Positions 37,122-47,597 are shown, counted from the stretch's first letter. The stretch: 64,000 bases of DNA from Vibrio rhodolitus (GCF_003350325.1 NZ_QLYZ01000013.1:1-64000), one strand, 5' to 3'. A program made the numbers and translations. The notes: a model not told the origin generated them from the letters alone.

Positions 37122-38276
37122 TTACTTAATGCCCGCAAACTCACGCAGTAGAGCTGCTTTATCAGTCGCTTCCCATGGGAACTCTTCGCGACCAAAGTGA
37201 CCGTATGCTGCAGTCTTTTTGTAGATAGGTTGCAGTAGGTTCAACATCTCTTGCAGACCGTATGGACGCAGGTCGAAGAATTGACGTACCGCTTCGATAA
37301 TGATGTTGTGCGCCACTTTTTCAGTACCGAACGTTTCGATCATAATAGACGTTGGATCTGCTACACCGATTGCGTAAGAAAGTTGGATTTCACAACGATC
37401 AGCCATACCTGCTGCTACGATGTTTTTCGCTACGTAACGTGCTGCGTATGCTGCGCTGCGGTCTACTTTCGATGGATCTTTACCAGAGAATGCACCGCCA
37501 CCGTGACGAGCTGCGCCGCCGTAGGTATCAACGATGATCTTACGACCTGTTAGACCACAATCACCCATTGGACCACCGATCACGAAACGACCAGTTGGGT
37601 TAATGAAGTACTTAGTTTCTTTATTTAACCACTCTGAAGGTAGAACTGGCTTGATGATCTCTTCCATAACCGCTTCGCGCAGATCAGGAGTAGAGATTGA
37701 ATCACAGTGCTGAGTTGAAAGAACAACCGCATCGATGCCAACGATCTTGCCTTGGTCATACTGGAACGTCACCTGAGATTTTGCATCAGGACGTAGCCAA
37801 TCTAGCGTGCCGTTTTTACGTACTTCAGCTTGCTTTTGTACTAAGCGGTGTGAGTAAGTAATTGGTGCAGGCATAAGTACATCAGTTTCGTTACATGCAT
37901 AACCGAACATAATGCCTTGGTCGCCAGCGCCTTGCTCTTTAGGATCAGCTTTATCAACACCTTGGTTGATGTCAGGTGATTGCTTACCGATGGTGTTTAG
38001 AATCGCACAAGAGTTAGCATCAAAGCCCATGTCTGAGTGAACGTAACCAATTTCACGCACTGTTTCACGAGTAAGTTCTTCAATATCTACCCATGCTGAA
38101 GTGGTGATCTCACCACCGACCATTACCATACCGGTTTTTACGTAGGTCTCACACGCTACACGTGCTTTCGGGTCTTGTTCTAGGATCGCATCAAGAACAG
38201 CATCAGAGATTTGGTCTGCGATTTTATCTGGATGACCTTCTGAAACTGACTCAGAAGTAAATAGGTGCTTAGCCAT
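37122..38276 (-). CDS. metK: S-adenosylmethionine synthetase
   Basis: The 384-residue enzyme makes SAM from methionine and ATP. It contains [16 protein letters not shown] at the N-terminus, the signature [12 protein letters not shown] and the P-loop-like [16 protein letters not shown]. Length equals E. coli MetK (384). GGAGTCC lies before the ATG. MetJ boxes 65-90 bases upstream (38341-38364) show that methionine/SAM supply controls it. It is divergent from tkt. Confidence 0.97.
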   Translation of the reverse strand: MAKHLFTSESVSEGHPDKIADQISDAVLDAILEQDPKARVACETYVKTGMVMVGGEITTSAWVDIEELTRETVREIGYVHSDMGFDANSCAILNTIGKQSPDINQGVDKADPKEQGAGDQGIMFGYACNETDVLMPAPITYSHRLVQKQAEVRKNGTLDWLRPDAKSQVTFQYDQGKIVGIDAVVLSTQHCDSISTPDLREAVMEEIIKPVLPSEWLNKETKYFINPTGRFVIGGPMGDCGLTGRKIIVDTYGGAARHGGGAFSGKDPSKVDRSAAYAARYVAKNIVAAGMADRCEIQLSYAIGVADPTSIMIETFGTEKVAHNIIIEAVRQFFDLRPYGLQEMLNLLQPIYKKTAAYGHFGREEFPWEATDKAALLREFAGIK

Positions 38277-38340
38277 GTGGACTCCATGTTCATTGAAATA
38301 CCGGTATTAAACCCGTACTAAAAATAGCCTTAAGGCGTGT

Positions 38341-38364
38341 AGGTGTTTCTACATCTAGACGTCT
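38341..38364 (-). promoter_or_regulatory. MetJ operator (three adjacent met boxes) ahead of metK
   Basis: AGACGTCT at 38357-38364 is a perfect met box. The two preceding octamers, CTACATCT (38349-38356) and AGGTGTTT (38341-38348), each match 5 of 8 positions. Tandem 8-base boxes are how the MetJ dimer-SAM repressor binds. Confidence 0.85.
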
Positions 38365-38416
38365 ATTCTAAGTTTGAATGCTCGAATTACAAGCTCTTTT
38401 TGCAAATAATCAATCA

Positions 38417-38428
38417 GCAATCGTTTGC
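38417..38428. promoter_or_regulatory. LacI-family type palindrome in the metK-tkt region
   Basis: GCAATCGTTTGC is an 11-of-12 match to the palindrome GCAAACGTTTGC found ahead of fbaA and resembles the PurR consensus. A second partial copy, GAAAACGTTTGC, lies at 38503-38514, nearer tkt. Which regulator, if any, binds is unknown. Confidence 0.4.
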
Positions 38429-38596
38429 TTGGTGAGGTTAAAAAGGTTCGCAATAAAGGGATTTGCTGAATGTTATCGGTGTTTTTGCGTTATTTTTGTC
38501 TGGAAAACGTTTGCAGTGCTCTGATCGCTTTGAGAGAATATGCCCACAACAATTCCCCGAACGATAAACTCGCTTACTTTGCACTCAGGAGCAGAC

Positions 38597-40591
38597 ATGT
38601 CTTCTCGTAAACACCTTGCCAATGCAATCCGCGCTCTAAGCATGGATGGCGTTCAACAAGCTAACTCTGGTCACCCAGGCGCACCTATGGGTATGGCGGA
38701 CATCGCTGAAGTTCTTTGGCGTTCTCACCTAAACCACAATCCAGCGAACCCAGAATGGGCTGATCGCGACCGTTTCGTGCTGTCTAACGGTCACGGCTCA
38801 ATGCTAATTTACTCGCTACTGCACCTTAGCGGCTACGAGCTATCTATCGATGACCTAAAAAACTTCCGTCAACTGCACTCTAAGACTCCAGGTCACCCAG
38901 AGTACGGCTATGCACCAGGCGTAGAGACCACGACTGGTCCGCTAGGTCAAGGCATCACTAACGCGGTTGGTATGGCAATGGCTGAGAAAGCGCTAGCTGC
39001 TCAGTTCAACAAAGAAGGTCATGACATCGTTGATCACCACACTTACGTGTTTATGGGTGACGGCTGTCTAATGGAAGGTATCTCGCACGAGGCATGTTCT
39101 CTAGCAGGTACGCTTGGTCTTGGTAAGCTAATCGCATTCTGGGATGACAACGGTATCTCTATCGATGGTCATGTTGAAGGTTGGTTCTCAGATGACACGC
39201 CGAAACGTTTTGAAGCGTACGGCTGGCACGTAATTCCTGCAGTGGATGGTCACGATGCTGAAGCGATCAATGCGGCAATCATCGCAGCGAAAGCAGACCC
39301 ACGCCCAACGCTAATCTGTACCAAAACTATCATCGGTTTTGGTTCGCCAAACAAATCAGGTTCACACGACTGCCACGGCGCGCCACTAGGTGCCGAAGAA
39401 ATCGCAGCAGCGCGTGAATTCCTAGGTTGGGAACACCCTGCATTTGAAATCCCAGCTGACGTATACGCAGAGTGGGATGCAAAAGCAGCAGGCGCGGATA
39501 AAGAAGCAGCTTGGAACGCAAAATTTGACGCTTACGCAGCAGCATACCCTGCAGAAGCGGCAGAGCTTAAACGTCGTATTAACGGCGAACTGCCTGCAGA
39601 GTGGGAAGAGAAAGCAAGCCAAATCATTGCTGACCTTCAAGCAAACCCAGCGAACATCGCATCACGTAAAGCATCGCAAAATGCACTAGAAGCATTTGGT
39701 CAAATGCTACCAGAATTTATGGGCGGCTCTGCTGACCTAGCGCCTTCTAACCTAACCATGTGGTCGGGTTCTAAGTCTCTAGAAGCAAACGACTTCTCTG
39801 GCAACTACATCCACTACGGTGTACGTGAATTCGGTATGACCGCAATCATGAACGGTATCGCGCTGCACGGCGGTTTTGTTCCTTACGGTGCCACTTTCCT
39901 AATGTTCATGGAATACGCACGTAACGCAATGCGCATGGCTGCTCTGATGAAAGTTCAGAACATCCAAGTCTACACGCACGACTCTATCGGTCTTGGCGAA
40001 GACGGTCCAACTCACCAACCGGTTGAGCAAATGGCGTCACTACGTCTAACACCAAACATGAGCACATGGCGTCCATGTGACCAAGTTGAGTCAGCAGTAG
40101 CTTGGAAACTGGCAATTGAGCGTAAAGATGGCCCTACATCACTAATCTTCTCGCGTCAAAACCTAGCGCAGCAACCACGTTCAACTGAGCAAGTGGCTGA
40201 CATCGCTAAGGGTGCTTACATCCTAAAAGATTGCGCAGGCAAACCTGAGCTAATCCTAATCGCAACAGGTTCTGAAGTTGAACTTGCAGTGAAAGCGGCA
40301 GAAGAGCTAACAGCAGCTGGTAAAGCGGTACGTGTAGTATCAATGCCATCAACCGATGCATTTGATAAGCAAGATGCAGCTTACCGTGAGTCAGTACTGC
40401 CATCAGATGTGACGGCACGTATCGCAATTGAAGCAGGTATTGCTGACTTCTGGTACAAGTACGTTGGCTTTGATGGTCGTATCATCGGTATGACTACCTT
40501 TGGTGAGTCAGCGCCAGCTGATCAACTGTTCGAAATGTTTGGCTTCACAGTAGAAAACGTTGTGAACACAGCAAACGAACTACTAGCGTAA
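38597..40591 (+). CDS. tkt: Transketolase
   Basis: The 664-residue TPP enzyme moves two-carbon units in the pentose phosphate pathway. Signatures are [19 protein letters not shown], the TPP motif [32 protein letters not shown] and a C-terminal domain with [14 protein letters not shown] use the ATG at 38597 ([18 protein letters not shown]), which matches E. coli TktA, and AGGAG lies upstream; the open frame to 38540 adds 19 unrelated residues. It stands next to epd, whose substrate erythrose-4-phosphate transketolase makes. Confidence 0.97.
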   Translation: MSSRKHLANAIRALSMDGVQQANSGHPGAPMGMADIAEVLWRSHLNHNPANPEWADRDRFVLSNGHGSMLIYSLLHLSGYELSIDDLKNFRQLHSKTPGHPEYGYAPGVETTTGPLGQGITNAVGMAMAEKALAAQFNKEGHDIVDHHTYVFMGDGCLMEGISHEACSLAGTLGLGKLIAFWDDNGISIDGHVEGWFSDDTPKRFEAYGWHVIPAVDGHDAEAINAAIIAAKADPRPTLICTKTIIGFGSPNKSGSHDCHGAPLGAEEIAAAREFLGWEHPAFEIPADVYAEWDAKAAGADKEAAWNAKFDAYAAAYPAEAAELKRRINGELPAEWEEKASQIIADLQANPANIASRKASQNALEAFGQMLPEFMGGSADLAPSNLTMWSGSKSLEANDFSGNYIHYGVREFGMTAIMNGIALHGGFVPYGATFLMFMEYARNAMRMAALMKVQNIQVYTHDSIGLGEDGPTHQPVEQMASLRLTPNMSTWRPCDQVESAVAWKLAIERKDGPTSLIFSRQNLAQQPRSTEQVADIAKGAYILKDCAGKPELILIATGSEVELAVKAAEELTAAGKAVRVVSMPSTDAFDKQDAAYRESVLPSDVTARIAIEAGIADFWYKYVGFDGRIIGMTTFGESAPADQLFEMFGFTVENVVNTANELLA

Positions 40592-40609
40592 TTGAGCGTT
40601 GGAAATGAA

Positions 40610-40637
40610 AAACCGAGCCTGAGTGCTCGGTTTTTTT
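40610..40637 (+). terminator. Terminator after tkt
   Basis: AAACCGAGC (40610-40618) pairs with GCTCGGTTT (40625-40633) around CTGAGT, followed by T residues to 40637. Confidence 0.92.
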
Positions 40638-40641
40638 ATGC

Positions 40642-40878
40642 CTATTCAAACTCGCTGCCTTTATTATCCAGCTCTTTGTGTCCGCAGACTTTACACTGAA
40701 CATAGCGATTCATATCGTAGTACTCACCACCATTGATAAAGGTGTGCACGAGTAGTTTGATACGCCCAAGTAGTGATGTGTCGGTATCGTAGCTACTTGG
40801 CTTACGAGTTAGGATTTCACTATGTGGGGTATCTGATTGACATTTATTACAAAAGTGCGAGGCAGGGTAGGTTTTCAT
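40642..40878 (-). CDS. Hypothetical 78-aa zinc-ribbon-like protein
   Basis: The protein has two CxxC pairs, CNKC near residue 10 and CKVC near residue 63, spaced as in a zinc ribbon, with a hydrophobic middle segment LLGRIKLLVHTFINGG. AAAGGA seven bases before the ATG supports translation. The opening SHFCNKCQSDTPHSE looks like small zinc-ribbon proteins of Vibrio. No named family is recognised. It ends four bases from the tkt terminator and lies opposite epd. Confidence 0.72.
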   Translation of the reverse strand: MKTYPASHFCNKCQSDTPHSEILTRKPSSYDTDTSLLGRIKLLVHTFINGGEYYDMNRYVQCKVCGHKELDNKGSEFE

Positions 40879-41099
40879 AACCGGTTCCTTTGGTTGTTAA
40901 ACGGTAAGAAAAATCGCCAAAGGTTACGCCACACTGTAATCAAGCCTATCGCAAGCAAGTGTAAATTGATAATTGCATCATGGATTACACAAGTGTACAG
41001 CGAGGGCTTGCGTAATATGTCACTCTTTTGCTGCTTAGAGGGGGGAGATCGAGTACCATCGGTAACCGATAGAACATATATAATAAAGGCGATGGAACT

Positions 41100-42125
41100 A
41101 TGCTGAAAGTTGCGATCAACGGGTTTGGACGAATCGGTCGGAATGTCTTACGCGCAGTGTATGAAAGCGGTAAGCACCAAGAGATCAAAGTGGTAGCAGT
41201 CAATGAATTAGCCCAGCCAGAAGCTATGGCACACCTACTTCAGTACGACACAAGCCACGGTCGATTCGGCAAGCGCATTAGTCATGACCAAGAACACCTC
41301 TACATACATCACGACAACGGCGCTCAAGATGCCGTGCGTATCCTACATCTAAATGAAATAAAATTACTTCCTTGGCGAGATCTCGATGTTGATATCGTAT
41401 TCGATTGTACCGGTGTGTACGGATGTCGTGCCGACGGTTTAGCTCATATTGAAGCAGGGGCGAAAAAGGTCTTATTCTCCCACCCAGGTGATAATGATCT
41501 AGATAACACCATTATCTATGGTGTTAACCATGAAACACTAACTGCAGACCAAACTATTGTCTCCAATGGCTCCTGTACCACCAACTGTATCGTGCCGATC
41601 ATTAAAGTACTCGATGATGCCTTTGGCATTGATTCAGGTACCATTACTACCATTCACTCCTCAATGAATGATCAGCAAGTGATCGATGCTTATCATGCCG
41701 ACTTGCGCCGAACTCGCGCGGCGAGCCAATCGATCATTCCGGTGGATACCAAATTGCATCAAGGCATTGAAAGGATCTTCCCGAAATTTAGTAACAGATT
41801 TGAGGCAATTTCTGTAAGGGTACCAACGGTAAACGTTACAGCAATGGATTTAAGTGTCACAATTAGTACAAATGTGAAAGTTAATGACGTAAATCAAACC
41901 ATTATTAACGCTTCTCAGTGTACATTACGTAATATTGTTGACTATACTGAAGCACCACTGGTTTCGGTGGACTTCAATCATGATCCGCACAGCGCCATTG
42001 TTGATGGTACCCAGACGAGGGTAAGCAATGGTCAGTTAGTGAAAATGCTGGTGTGGTGTGATAACGAATGGGGCTTTGCCAACCGCATGCTGGATACGGC
42101 ATTAGCGATGCAGGCAGCAAAATAA
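41100..42125 (+). CDS. epd: D-erythrose-4-phosphate dehydrogenase
   Basis: The 341-residue GAPDH-like enzyme oxidises erythrose-4-phosphate to 4-phosphoerythronate for pyridoxal phosphate synthesis. The N-terminus [19 protein letters not shown] binds NAD, and the catalytic Cys is in [16 protein letters not shown] rather than GAPDH is indicated by [29 protein letters not shown] and the epd-pgk-fba gene order known from E. coli. It begins without a strong ribosome binding site. Confidence 0.93.
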   Translation: MLKVAINGFGRIGRNVLRAVYESGKHQEIKVVAVNELAQPEAMAHLLQYDTSHGRFGKRISHDQEHLYIHHDNGAQDAVRILHLNEIKLLPWRDLDVDIVFDCTGVYGCRADGLAHIEAGAKKVLFSHPGDNDLDNTIIYGVNHETLTADQTIVSNGSCTTNCIVPIIKVLDDAFGIDSGTITTIHSSMNDQQVIDAYHADLRRTRAASQSIIPVDTKLHQGIERIFPKFSNRFEAISVRVPTVNVTAMDLSVTISTNVKVNDVNQTIINASQCTLRNIVDYTEAPLVSVDFNHDPHSAIVDGTQTRVSNGQLVKMLVWCDNEWGFANRMLDTALAMQAAK

Positions 42126-42135
42126 AGCGCCCTGA

Positions 42136-42198
42136 ACGGATATGGAGAAATAATTTATTTCTACCCTTGAAATAAATTAGCGAGGTCTCCATATTCGT
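42136..42198 (+). other. Long imperfect hairpin between epd and pgk
   Basis: TAATTTATTTC (42151-42161) and GAAATAAATTA (42169-42179) are a perfect 11-bp stem with a seven-base loop. Outside, ACGGATATGGAGA (42136-42148) pairs with TCTCCATATTCGT (42186-42198) at 12 of 13 positions. A small internal loop of AA opposite GCGAGG separates the two stems. No T-tract follows, so it is not an ordinary terminator; mRNA processing or protection is possible. Confidence 0.85.
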
Positions 42199-42278
42199 TA
42201 ACAGATTAAAGAATTCACAGGCTTGGCAGGGTTGCCGAGTTGTCAAAAAACTTTATTTAATATTTGAGAGGACAAATC

Positions 42279-43439
42279 ATGTCTGTAATCAAGATGACTG
42301 ACCTGGATCTAGCAGGTAAACGTGTATTCATCCGTGCTGACCTTAACGTGCCAGTAAAAGACGGAAAAGTGACTTCAGATGCACGTATCATCGCATCACT
42401 TCCAACTATCAAACTATGCCTAGAAGCAGGCGCGAAAGTGATGGTTACTTCTCACCTAGGTCGCCCAACTGAAGGTGAATACGCAGAAGAGTTCTCTCTA
42501 CAACCTGTAGTTAACTACCTAAACGACGCACTAGACTGCGAAGTTAAACTAGCGAAAGACTACCTAGATGGTCTAGAGCTAAACGCTGGTGAACTAGTGG
42601 TTCTTGAAAACGTTCGCTTTAACAAAGGCGAGAAGAAGAACGAAGAAGAGCTATCTAAGAAGTACGCATCACTATGTGACGTATTCGTAATGGATGCATT
42701 CGGTACAGCTCACCGTGCACAAGCTTCAACTCACGGCGTTGGTATGTTTGCTGACGTAGCGTGTGCAGGTCCTCTACTAGCTGCTGAACTAGAAGCACTA
42801 GGTAAAGCAATGAGCAACCCAGAGCGTCCACTAGTGGCTATCGTTGGTGGTTCAAAAGTTTCTACTAAACTGACTGTTCTTGAGTCGCTATCAAAAATTG
42901 CTGACCAACTTGTTGTTGGTGGTGGTATCGCGAACACATTCATCGCAGCTGAAGGTCACAACGTAGGTAAGTCTCTATACGAAGCAGACCTAGTTGAAAC
43001 TGCACAAAAACTAATGAAAGAGTGTGCAATTCCAGTTGCAACTGACGTTGCTTGTGCAAAAGCATTCGATGAAAACGCAGAAGCTGAAATCAAAAACGTT
43101 GCTGACGTTCAAGATGACGACATGATCTTCGACCTAGGTCCAGATTCAACTGCAGCTCTAGCTGAAATCATCGCAAACGCGAAAACTATCCTATGGAACG
43201 GTCCTGTAGGCGTATTCGAATTCAAGAACTTCGAAGCAGGTACGAAAGGTATCTCTGAAGCAATCGCTAAGTCTGCAGCATTCTCTGTAGCAGGTGGTGG
43301 TGACACGCTAGCAGCTATCGACCAATTTGGTATCAAAGCTGACGTTTCATACATCTCTACTGGCGGCGGCGCTTTCCTTGAATTCGTTGAAGGTAAAGTA
43401 CTTCCAGCAGTTGAAATGCTAGAAGCACGCGCAAAGTAA
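42279..43439 (+). CDS. pgk: Phosphoglycerate kinase
   Basis: The 386-residue glycolytic kinase transfers phosphate from 1,3-bisphosphoglycerate to ADP. The signature [17 protein letters not shown] lies at residues 14-30, the substrate His/Arg motifs are SHLGRPTEG and [10 protein letters not shown], and the nucleotide site has [11 protein letters not shown] and [11 protein letters not shown]-like [11 protein letters not shown]. The ATG at 42279 with GAGAGG upstream fits the E. coli start. Codon bias is very strong, indicating high expression. It is part of the epd-pgk-fba set. Confidence 0.97.
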   Translation: MSVIKMTDLDLAGKRVFIRADLNVPVKDGKVTSDARIIASLPTIKLCLEAGAKVMVTSHLGRPTEGEYAEEFSLQPVVNYLNDALDCEVKLAKDYLDGLELNAGELVVLENVRFNKGEKKNEEELSKKYASLCDVFVMDAFGTAHRAQASTHGVGMFADVACAGPLLAAELEALGKAMSNPERPLVAIVGGSKVSTKLTVLESLSKIADQLVVGGGIANTFIAAEGHNVGKSLYEADLVETAQKLMKECAIPVATDVACAKAFDENAEAEIKNVADVQDDDMIFDLGPDSTAALAEIIANAKTILWNGPVGVFEFKNFEAGTKGISEAIAKSAAFSVAGGGDTLAAIDQFGIKADVSYISTGGGAFLEFVEGKVLPAVEMLEARAK

Positions 43440-43447
43440 GAATTAAA

Positions 43448-43480
43448 AGAGCGGGGGAGTAATCTCCCGCTCTGTTGTTT
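43448..43480 (+). terminator. Probable terminator or attenuator between pgk and fba
   Basis: AGAGCGGG (43448-43455) pairs with CCCGCTCT (43466-43473); TGTTGTTT follows, a weak T tract, so readthrough into fba is likely. Confidence 0.65.
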
Positions 43481-43524
43481 GCTGCATGTCACAATATTCT
43501 CTGATAGAATAGCGCGAGTTGTGA

Positions 43525-43536
43525 GCAAACGTTTGC
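43525..43536. promoter_or_regulatory. Perfect palindrome GCAAACGTTTGC ahead of fbaA
   Basis: The 12-base palindrome lies 60 bases before the fbaA ATG and about 15 bases after a TAGAAT that could be a -10 element (43505-43510). The central CG and flanks are typical of LacI/PurR-family operators. The cognate regulator is not shown by the sequence. Confidence 0.5.
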
Positions 43537-43595
43537 AAAATTTTAAATTAGTAAGTTTTAATTTTTAAAACGACAGATAAATAGGACTACATCCC

Positions 43596-44672
43596 ATGTC
43601 TAAGATCTTCGATTTCGTAAAACCAGGTGTAATCTCTGGTGATGACGTTCAGAAAGTATTTGAAGTTGCTAAAGAGAACAACTTTGCACTTCCAGCAGTT
43701 AACGTAGTTAACACTGACTCAATCAACGGCGTACTAGAAGCTGCAGCGAAAGTTAAAGCTCCTGTTGTTGTTCAGTTCTCTAACGGCGGTGCTGGTTTCT
43801 TCTGCGGTAAAGGTCTAAAACTAGAAGGTCAAGAAGCTCAAATTCTTGGCGCTGTAGCTGGTGCTAAATACGTACACGCTGTAGCTGAGTCTTACGGCGT
43901 GCCTGTAATTCTTCACACTGACCACGCAGCAATGAAACTGCTTCCTTGGATCGACGGTCTTCTAGACGCGGGTGAAGAGTTCTTCGCTCAAACTGGTAAG
44001 CCTCTATTCTCTTCTCACATGATCGACCTTTCTGAAGAGTCTCTAGAAGAAAACATCGAAATCTGTGCTAAGTACCTAGCTCGCATGGAAAAGATGGGTA
44101 TGACTCTAGAATTTGAACTAGGTTGTACTGGTGGTGAAGAAGACGGCGTAGACAACTCTGATATGGATCAGTCTGAGCTATACACTTCTCCAGAAGACGT
44201 TGCATACGCATACGAGAAACTAAGCCCAATCAGCCACCGTTTCACTATCGCAGCATCTTTCGGTAACGTACACGGTGTTTACCAAGCAGGTAACGTTGTA
44301 CTGACTCCAACTATCCTACGTGACTCTCAAGCATACTGTGCTGAGAAATTTGGTATTGCACCAAACGCACTAAACTTCGTATTCCACGGTGGTTCTGGTT
44401 CAACTGAAGCAGAAATCAAAGAGTCTATCTCTTACGGTGTTATCAAAATGAACATCGACACTGATACACAGTGGGCAACTTGGGATGGTATCCGTACTTA
44501 CGAAGCTGAAAACCGTGACTACCTACAAGGTCAGATCGGTAACCCAACAGGTGAAGCGGCTCCTAACAAGAAATACTACGACCCACGCGTATGGCTACGT
44601 GCAGGTCAAGCGTCAATGGTTACACGTCTAGAGAAAGCTTTCGCTGACCTAAACGCAATCGACGTACTATAA
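43596..44672 (+). CDS. fbaA: Class II fructose-bisphosphate aldolase
   Basis: The 358-residue zinc aldolase cleaves fructose-1,6-bisphosphate. Zinc ligands lie in VILHTDHAAMK, in LEFELGCTGGEEDG and in the C-terminal NFVFHGGSGSTEAEI; IKMNIDTDTQW is the phosphate site. Length equals E. coli FbaA (359). It follows pgk in the conserved order, with its own possible promoter in the gap. Strong codon bias. Confidence 0.97.
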   Translation: MSKIFDFVKPGVISGDDVQKVFEVAKENNFALPAVNVVNTDSINGVLEAAAKVKAPVVVQFSNGGAGFFCGKGLKLEGQEAQILGAVAGAKYVHAVAESYGVPVILHTDHAAMKLLPWIDGLLDAGEEFFAQTGKPLFSSHMIDLSEESLEENIEICAKYLARMEKMGMTLEFELGCTGGEEDGVDNSDMDQSELYTSPEDVAYAYEKLSPISHRFTIAASFGNVHGVYQAGNVVLTPTILRDSQAYCAEKFGIAPNALNFVFHGGSGSTEAEIKESISYGVIKMNIDTDTQWATWDGIRTYEAENRDYLQGQIGNPTGEAAPNKKYYDPRVWLRAGQASMVTRLEKAFADLNAIDVL

Positions 44673-44695
44673 TTCTTCCAGAATTATTGATTTAG

Positions 44696-44723
44696 AAAAC
44701 CCGCTCATTGAGCGGGTTTTTTT
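44696..44723 (+). terminator. Terminator after fbaA
   Basis: AAACCCGCTC (44697-44706) pairs perfectly with GAGCGGGTTT (44710-44719) around ATT, then T residues. Confidence 0.94.
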
Positions 44724-45010
44724 ATGTCTGCGCGGGCGATATCTAATACAAAACAAGTAAAGTCAGCCATTTACTAAAAAAATGTGGCGAAATGTTATAT
44801 GAATGCGTACGCTTTAACTGGCTGATACCACGGCAGGTAAGTTGTTGCTCTGTTTCGATTGTCTTTGCACAATCTTTGCTTTTCTAAAGTTATATTCTGA
44901 GCTATCTTGCCGGCAAACTGGCGTTCGTTCAGTAAGTGGATAAGTTAATTGTCGTTATTTAAAGCAGCACGTCGGCTAATTAGTCACGTATTTTAAAGAG
45001 GAAAATTTAT
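44724..45010 (+). promoter_or_regulatory. Leader region of mscS, nothing definite
   Basis: About 290 bases (338 between genes) hold no plausible reading frame. The 10-base palindrome TTGCCGGCAA sits near 44908-44917, and AAGAGGAAAATTT before the ATG is the ribosome binding site. No named RNA or operator was recognised. Confidence 0.35.
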
Positions 45011-45877
45011 ATGGCAGGTGAGTCAACGGGGATTGAAACTCCATTGGTCGATGGTCTATCTCAAGCGCAAACTTGGTTAACCAGCAACTCAGATTTATTG
45101 GTTCAGTACGGTGTAAACATCATCTCAGCGGTTCTGATCCTATTTATTGGTAACATTATTGCGAAGATGATTGCCAATAGCGTCTCTAAGATGCTTGAGA
45201 AGAAGAAAATGGATAAGGCAGTTGTTGAGTTTATCCATGGTATCGTGCGTTACACGCTATTTGTTATTGTCCTAATTGCAGCTCTTAGCCGCATTGGTGT
45301 GCAAACCGCTTCTGTAGTAGCCGTAATTGGTGCTGCGGGTCTAGCGATTGGTCTTGCACTACAGGGCTCACTATCAAACTTCGCAGCAGGTGTACTGATT
45401 GTTGGCTTCCGTCCATTCAAGTCAGGTGACTACGTAGAAGTAGGCGGTGTTGCTGGTAGTGTTGAAGCGATTCAAATCTTCCAAACCGTACTAAAAACAC
45501 CAGACAACAAAATGGTTGTAGTACCAAACTCAGGTGTTATTGGCTCGCCAATCACCAACTACTCTCGTCATGACACGCGCCGCGTAGACCTAACGATTGG
45601 TGTTTCTTACAGCTCAGACCTAAAACTGACTAAGAAAGTAATCCAAGAAGCATTAGAGAAAGATGAGCGTATCTTAAAAGATCACGACATCACTATCGGT
45701 GTGGTAGCTCTGGCAGATTCATCAGTAAACTTCGTGGTTCGTCCATGGTGTAAGACAGCTGATTACTGGGATGTGTACTTTGATTCAAACCAAGCAATCA
45801 AAGAGGCGTTAGATGCGAACGGCATCGAGATCCCATTTCCGCAAATGGATGTTCACCTCAACAAGGTGGAAGCGTAA
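45011..45877 (+). CDS. mscS: Small-conductance mechanosensitive channel MscS
   Basis: The 288-residue protein has three N-terminal membrane helices. TM3 carries the glycine/alanine-rich pore lining AAGLAIGLALQGSLSNFAAG, followed by the MscS beta domain (FKSGDYVEVGGVAGSVEAIQ, NSGVIGSPITNYS) and the alpha-beta cytoplasmic vestibule. It forms heptamers that open under hypo-osmotic stress. Length agrees with E. coli MscS (286). It lies in the pgk-fba-mscS-argO order also found in E. coli. Confidence 0.95.
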   Translation: MAGESTGIETPLVDGLSQAQTWLTSNSDLLVQYGVNIISAVLILFIGNIIAKMIANSVSKMLEKKKMDKAVVEFIHGIVRYTLFVIVLIAALSRIGVQTASVVAVIGAAGLAIGLALQGSLSNFAAGVLIVGFRPFKSGDYVEVGGVAGSVEAIQIFQTVLKTPDNKMVVVPNSGVIGSPITNYSRHDTRRVDLTIGVSYSSDLKLTKKVIQEALEKDERILKDHDITIGVVALADSSVNFVVRPWCKTADYWDVYFDSNQAIKEALDANGIEIPFPQMDVHLNKVEA

Positions 45878-45910
45878 TTATTTCTCTGAAATAACGCAAA
45901 ATAGATAGCA

Positions 45911-45941
45911 AAAGCGAGGCAATCAATGCCTCGCTTTTTTA
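45911..45941. terminator. Terminator between mscS and argO (both directions)
   Basis: AAAGCGAGGC (45911-45920) pairs perfectly with GCCTCGCTTT (45928-45937), with T residues on the plus strand and A residues before the stem. Confidence 0.92.
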
Positions 45942-45955
45942 TAACTCAATAAATC

Positions 45956-46588
45956 TTAATACCAGTACTTTTCCAGCAATCCGTTGGCTAATACTGCTGC
46001 AATGGTGAACATCATGGTGGCAACTAGGATGTCGATGCCTTTTTTCACTTTTGGCTTTGACAGTGTTGGACCAAGCTTTGCTGCGCCAATCGACAAAGTA
46101 TAGAACCAAGCGAACGATGCCATGATGGTACCGATCGCAAACGAAACTCTATCTTGCCCTTCAAACTGCCCGCCGATAGAGCCGAGAATCACCACTGTAT
46201 CTAAGTAAAGATGTGGGTTAAGAATCGTCACCGCCATTGCACCGAGTATTACGGTGCGGCGACCGCGCGCCAATACGTGTTGCGCTTGCTCTTGTTTCGC
46301 TGGATCGCGAAAAGCACTTTTGAGTGCCAAAGCACCATAAATAGAGAGAAAAGCAATGCCGCCTAAGGTAACGCCATTGAGCAGTAACTCATTTTGAGAA
46401 AGCAGGGCACCGCCACCGAAGATACCAAGAGAAATAAAAATTGTATCGAGAATACTACAGGTGATCGCCGTAGTCAGATGGTGTTGACGTTTAATCCCTT
46501 GATTAAGCACATAAGCATTTTGCGCTCCAATCGGAATAATCATCGTTGCACCAAGCCCAAAGCCTTGTAATAACACCCAAAAGTTCAC
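45956..46588 (-). CDS. argO: Arginine exporter ArgO (LysE family)
   Basis: The 210-residue protein has about six membrane helices and the LysE-family N-terminus GLGATMIIPIGAQNAYVLNQGI plus ILNPHLYLDTVVILG. ArgO exports arginine and its toxic analogue canavanine. It is divergent from the LysR regulator ArgP, which in E. coli activates argO in response to arginine and is blocked by lysine. The arrangement here fits that control. Confidence 0.9.
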   Translation of the reverse strand: MNFWVLLQGFGLGATMIIPIGAQNAYVLNQGIKRQHHLTTAITCSILDTIFISLGIFGGGALLSQNELLLNGVTLGGIAFLSIYGALALKSAFRDPAKQEQAQHVLARGRRTVILGAMAVTILNPHLYLDTVVILGSIGGQFEGQDRVSFAIGTIMASFAWFYTLSIGAAKLGPTLSKPKVKKGIDILVATMMFTIAAVLANGLLEKYWY

Positions 46589-46700
46589 TGTTTTCTCTCC
46601 AAAGCGACATCAAATATGCAGCGAAGATAATGACATTTGCCTAATAAGTATATTTAATGATTTTAATGTAATATAAGCATTGCTTATTAAGGGGGCAGGG

Positions 46701-47597
46701 ATGCGTGGATTAGATTACAAGTGGATAGAAGCGTTAGATGCGATTGTGCAGCTAGGCAGTTTTGAACATGCCGCCGAGCAGTTGTTTATCTCTCAATCGG
46801 CAGTCTCTCAACGCATTAAGCAGCTAGAAAAGTTCTTAGCGCAGCCTGCCTTAATTCGCGAGCAACCGCCCAAACCGACACCTGTCGGCAAGAAATTGTT
46901 GGGCTTATATCGCCGCGTACGCTTATTGGAAAGTGAATTGGTGCCTGAGCTGCGTAACGACGCGAGCTTTACGCCACTACAGCTCTCAATTGCGACCAAC
47001 GCAGATAGTTTGGCAACCTGGTTGCTGCCAGCATTAACTCAGCTTTTAAAACGCGAGCGCGTGGCACTCAACTTAGTAGTCGATGATGAAGGACGCACGC
47101 TGGAAAAGCTTAAAGGGGGCGAAGTGGCGGGTGCGATTAGCTTAGAGTCGCAATCGATCCCTGGCTGTGATGCGGACTATCTGGGGCGAGTCGATTATCT
47201 GTGTGTCGCCAGCCCAGAGTTTTATGAGCAATACTTTCCGCATGGTGTGAATCGTGAATCATTACTTAAAGCGCCGACACTGGCGTTTGATCATCATGAT
47301 GATATGAATGACCGCTTTTTGTATCAACATTTTAATCTGCCTAAAGGCAGCATACTCAAACATACGGTGAGAAGCTCGGAGGCGTTTGTCAAACTTGCCT
47401 TATCTGGCGTGGCGTATTGCCTTATTCCGAGGCTGCAAATTGAAGATGAATTGGCAAGTGGTGCTTTGGTGGATATCACCCCTGGTTTCTTTCTCTCACA
47501 CCGTATTTACTGGCACCATTGGCAGTTAGAAACGGGGATCTTGAAAGTAATTTCCGATGCTATCATTGATCATTCTCGCGAGATCTTACCAAGCTGA
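46701..47597 (+). CDS. argP: LysR-type regulator ArgP
   Basis: The 298-residue protein has the ArgP helix-turn-helix [32 protein letters not shown] (about residues 9-41) and the LysR effector domain (about 90-290). ArgP senses arginine and lysine and controls argO, dapB, lysA and others. The ATG at 46701, preceded by GGGGGCAGGG, fits the E. coli start (297 aa). The divergent argO at 112 bases supports the assignment. Confidence 0.93.
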   Translation: MRGLDYKWIEALDAIVQLGSFEHAAEQLFISQSAVSQRIKQLEKFLAQPALIREQPPKPTPVGKKLLGLYRRVRLLESELVPELRNDASFTPLQLSIATNADSLATWLLPALTQLLKRERVALNLVVDDEGRTLEKLKGGEVAGAISLESQSIPGCDADYLGRVDYLCVASPEFYEQYFPHGVNRESLLKAPTLAFDHHDDMNDRFLYQHFNLPKGSILKHTVRSSEAFVKLALSGVAYCLIPRLQIEDELASGALVDITPGFFLSHRIYWHHWQLETGILKVISDAIIDHSREILPS

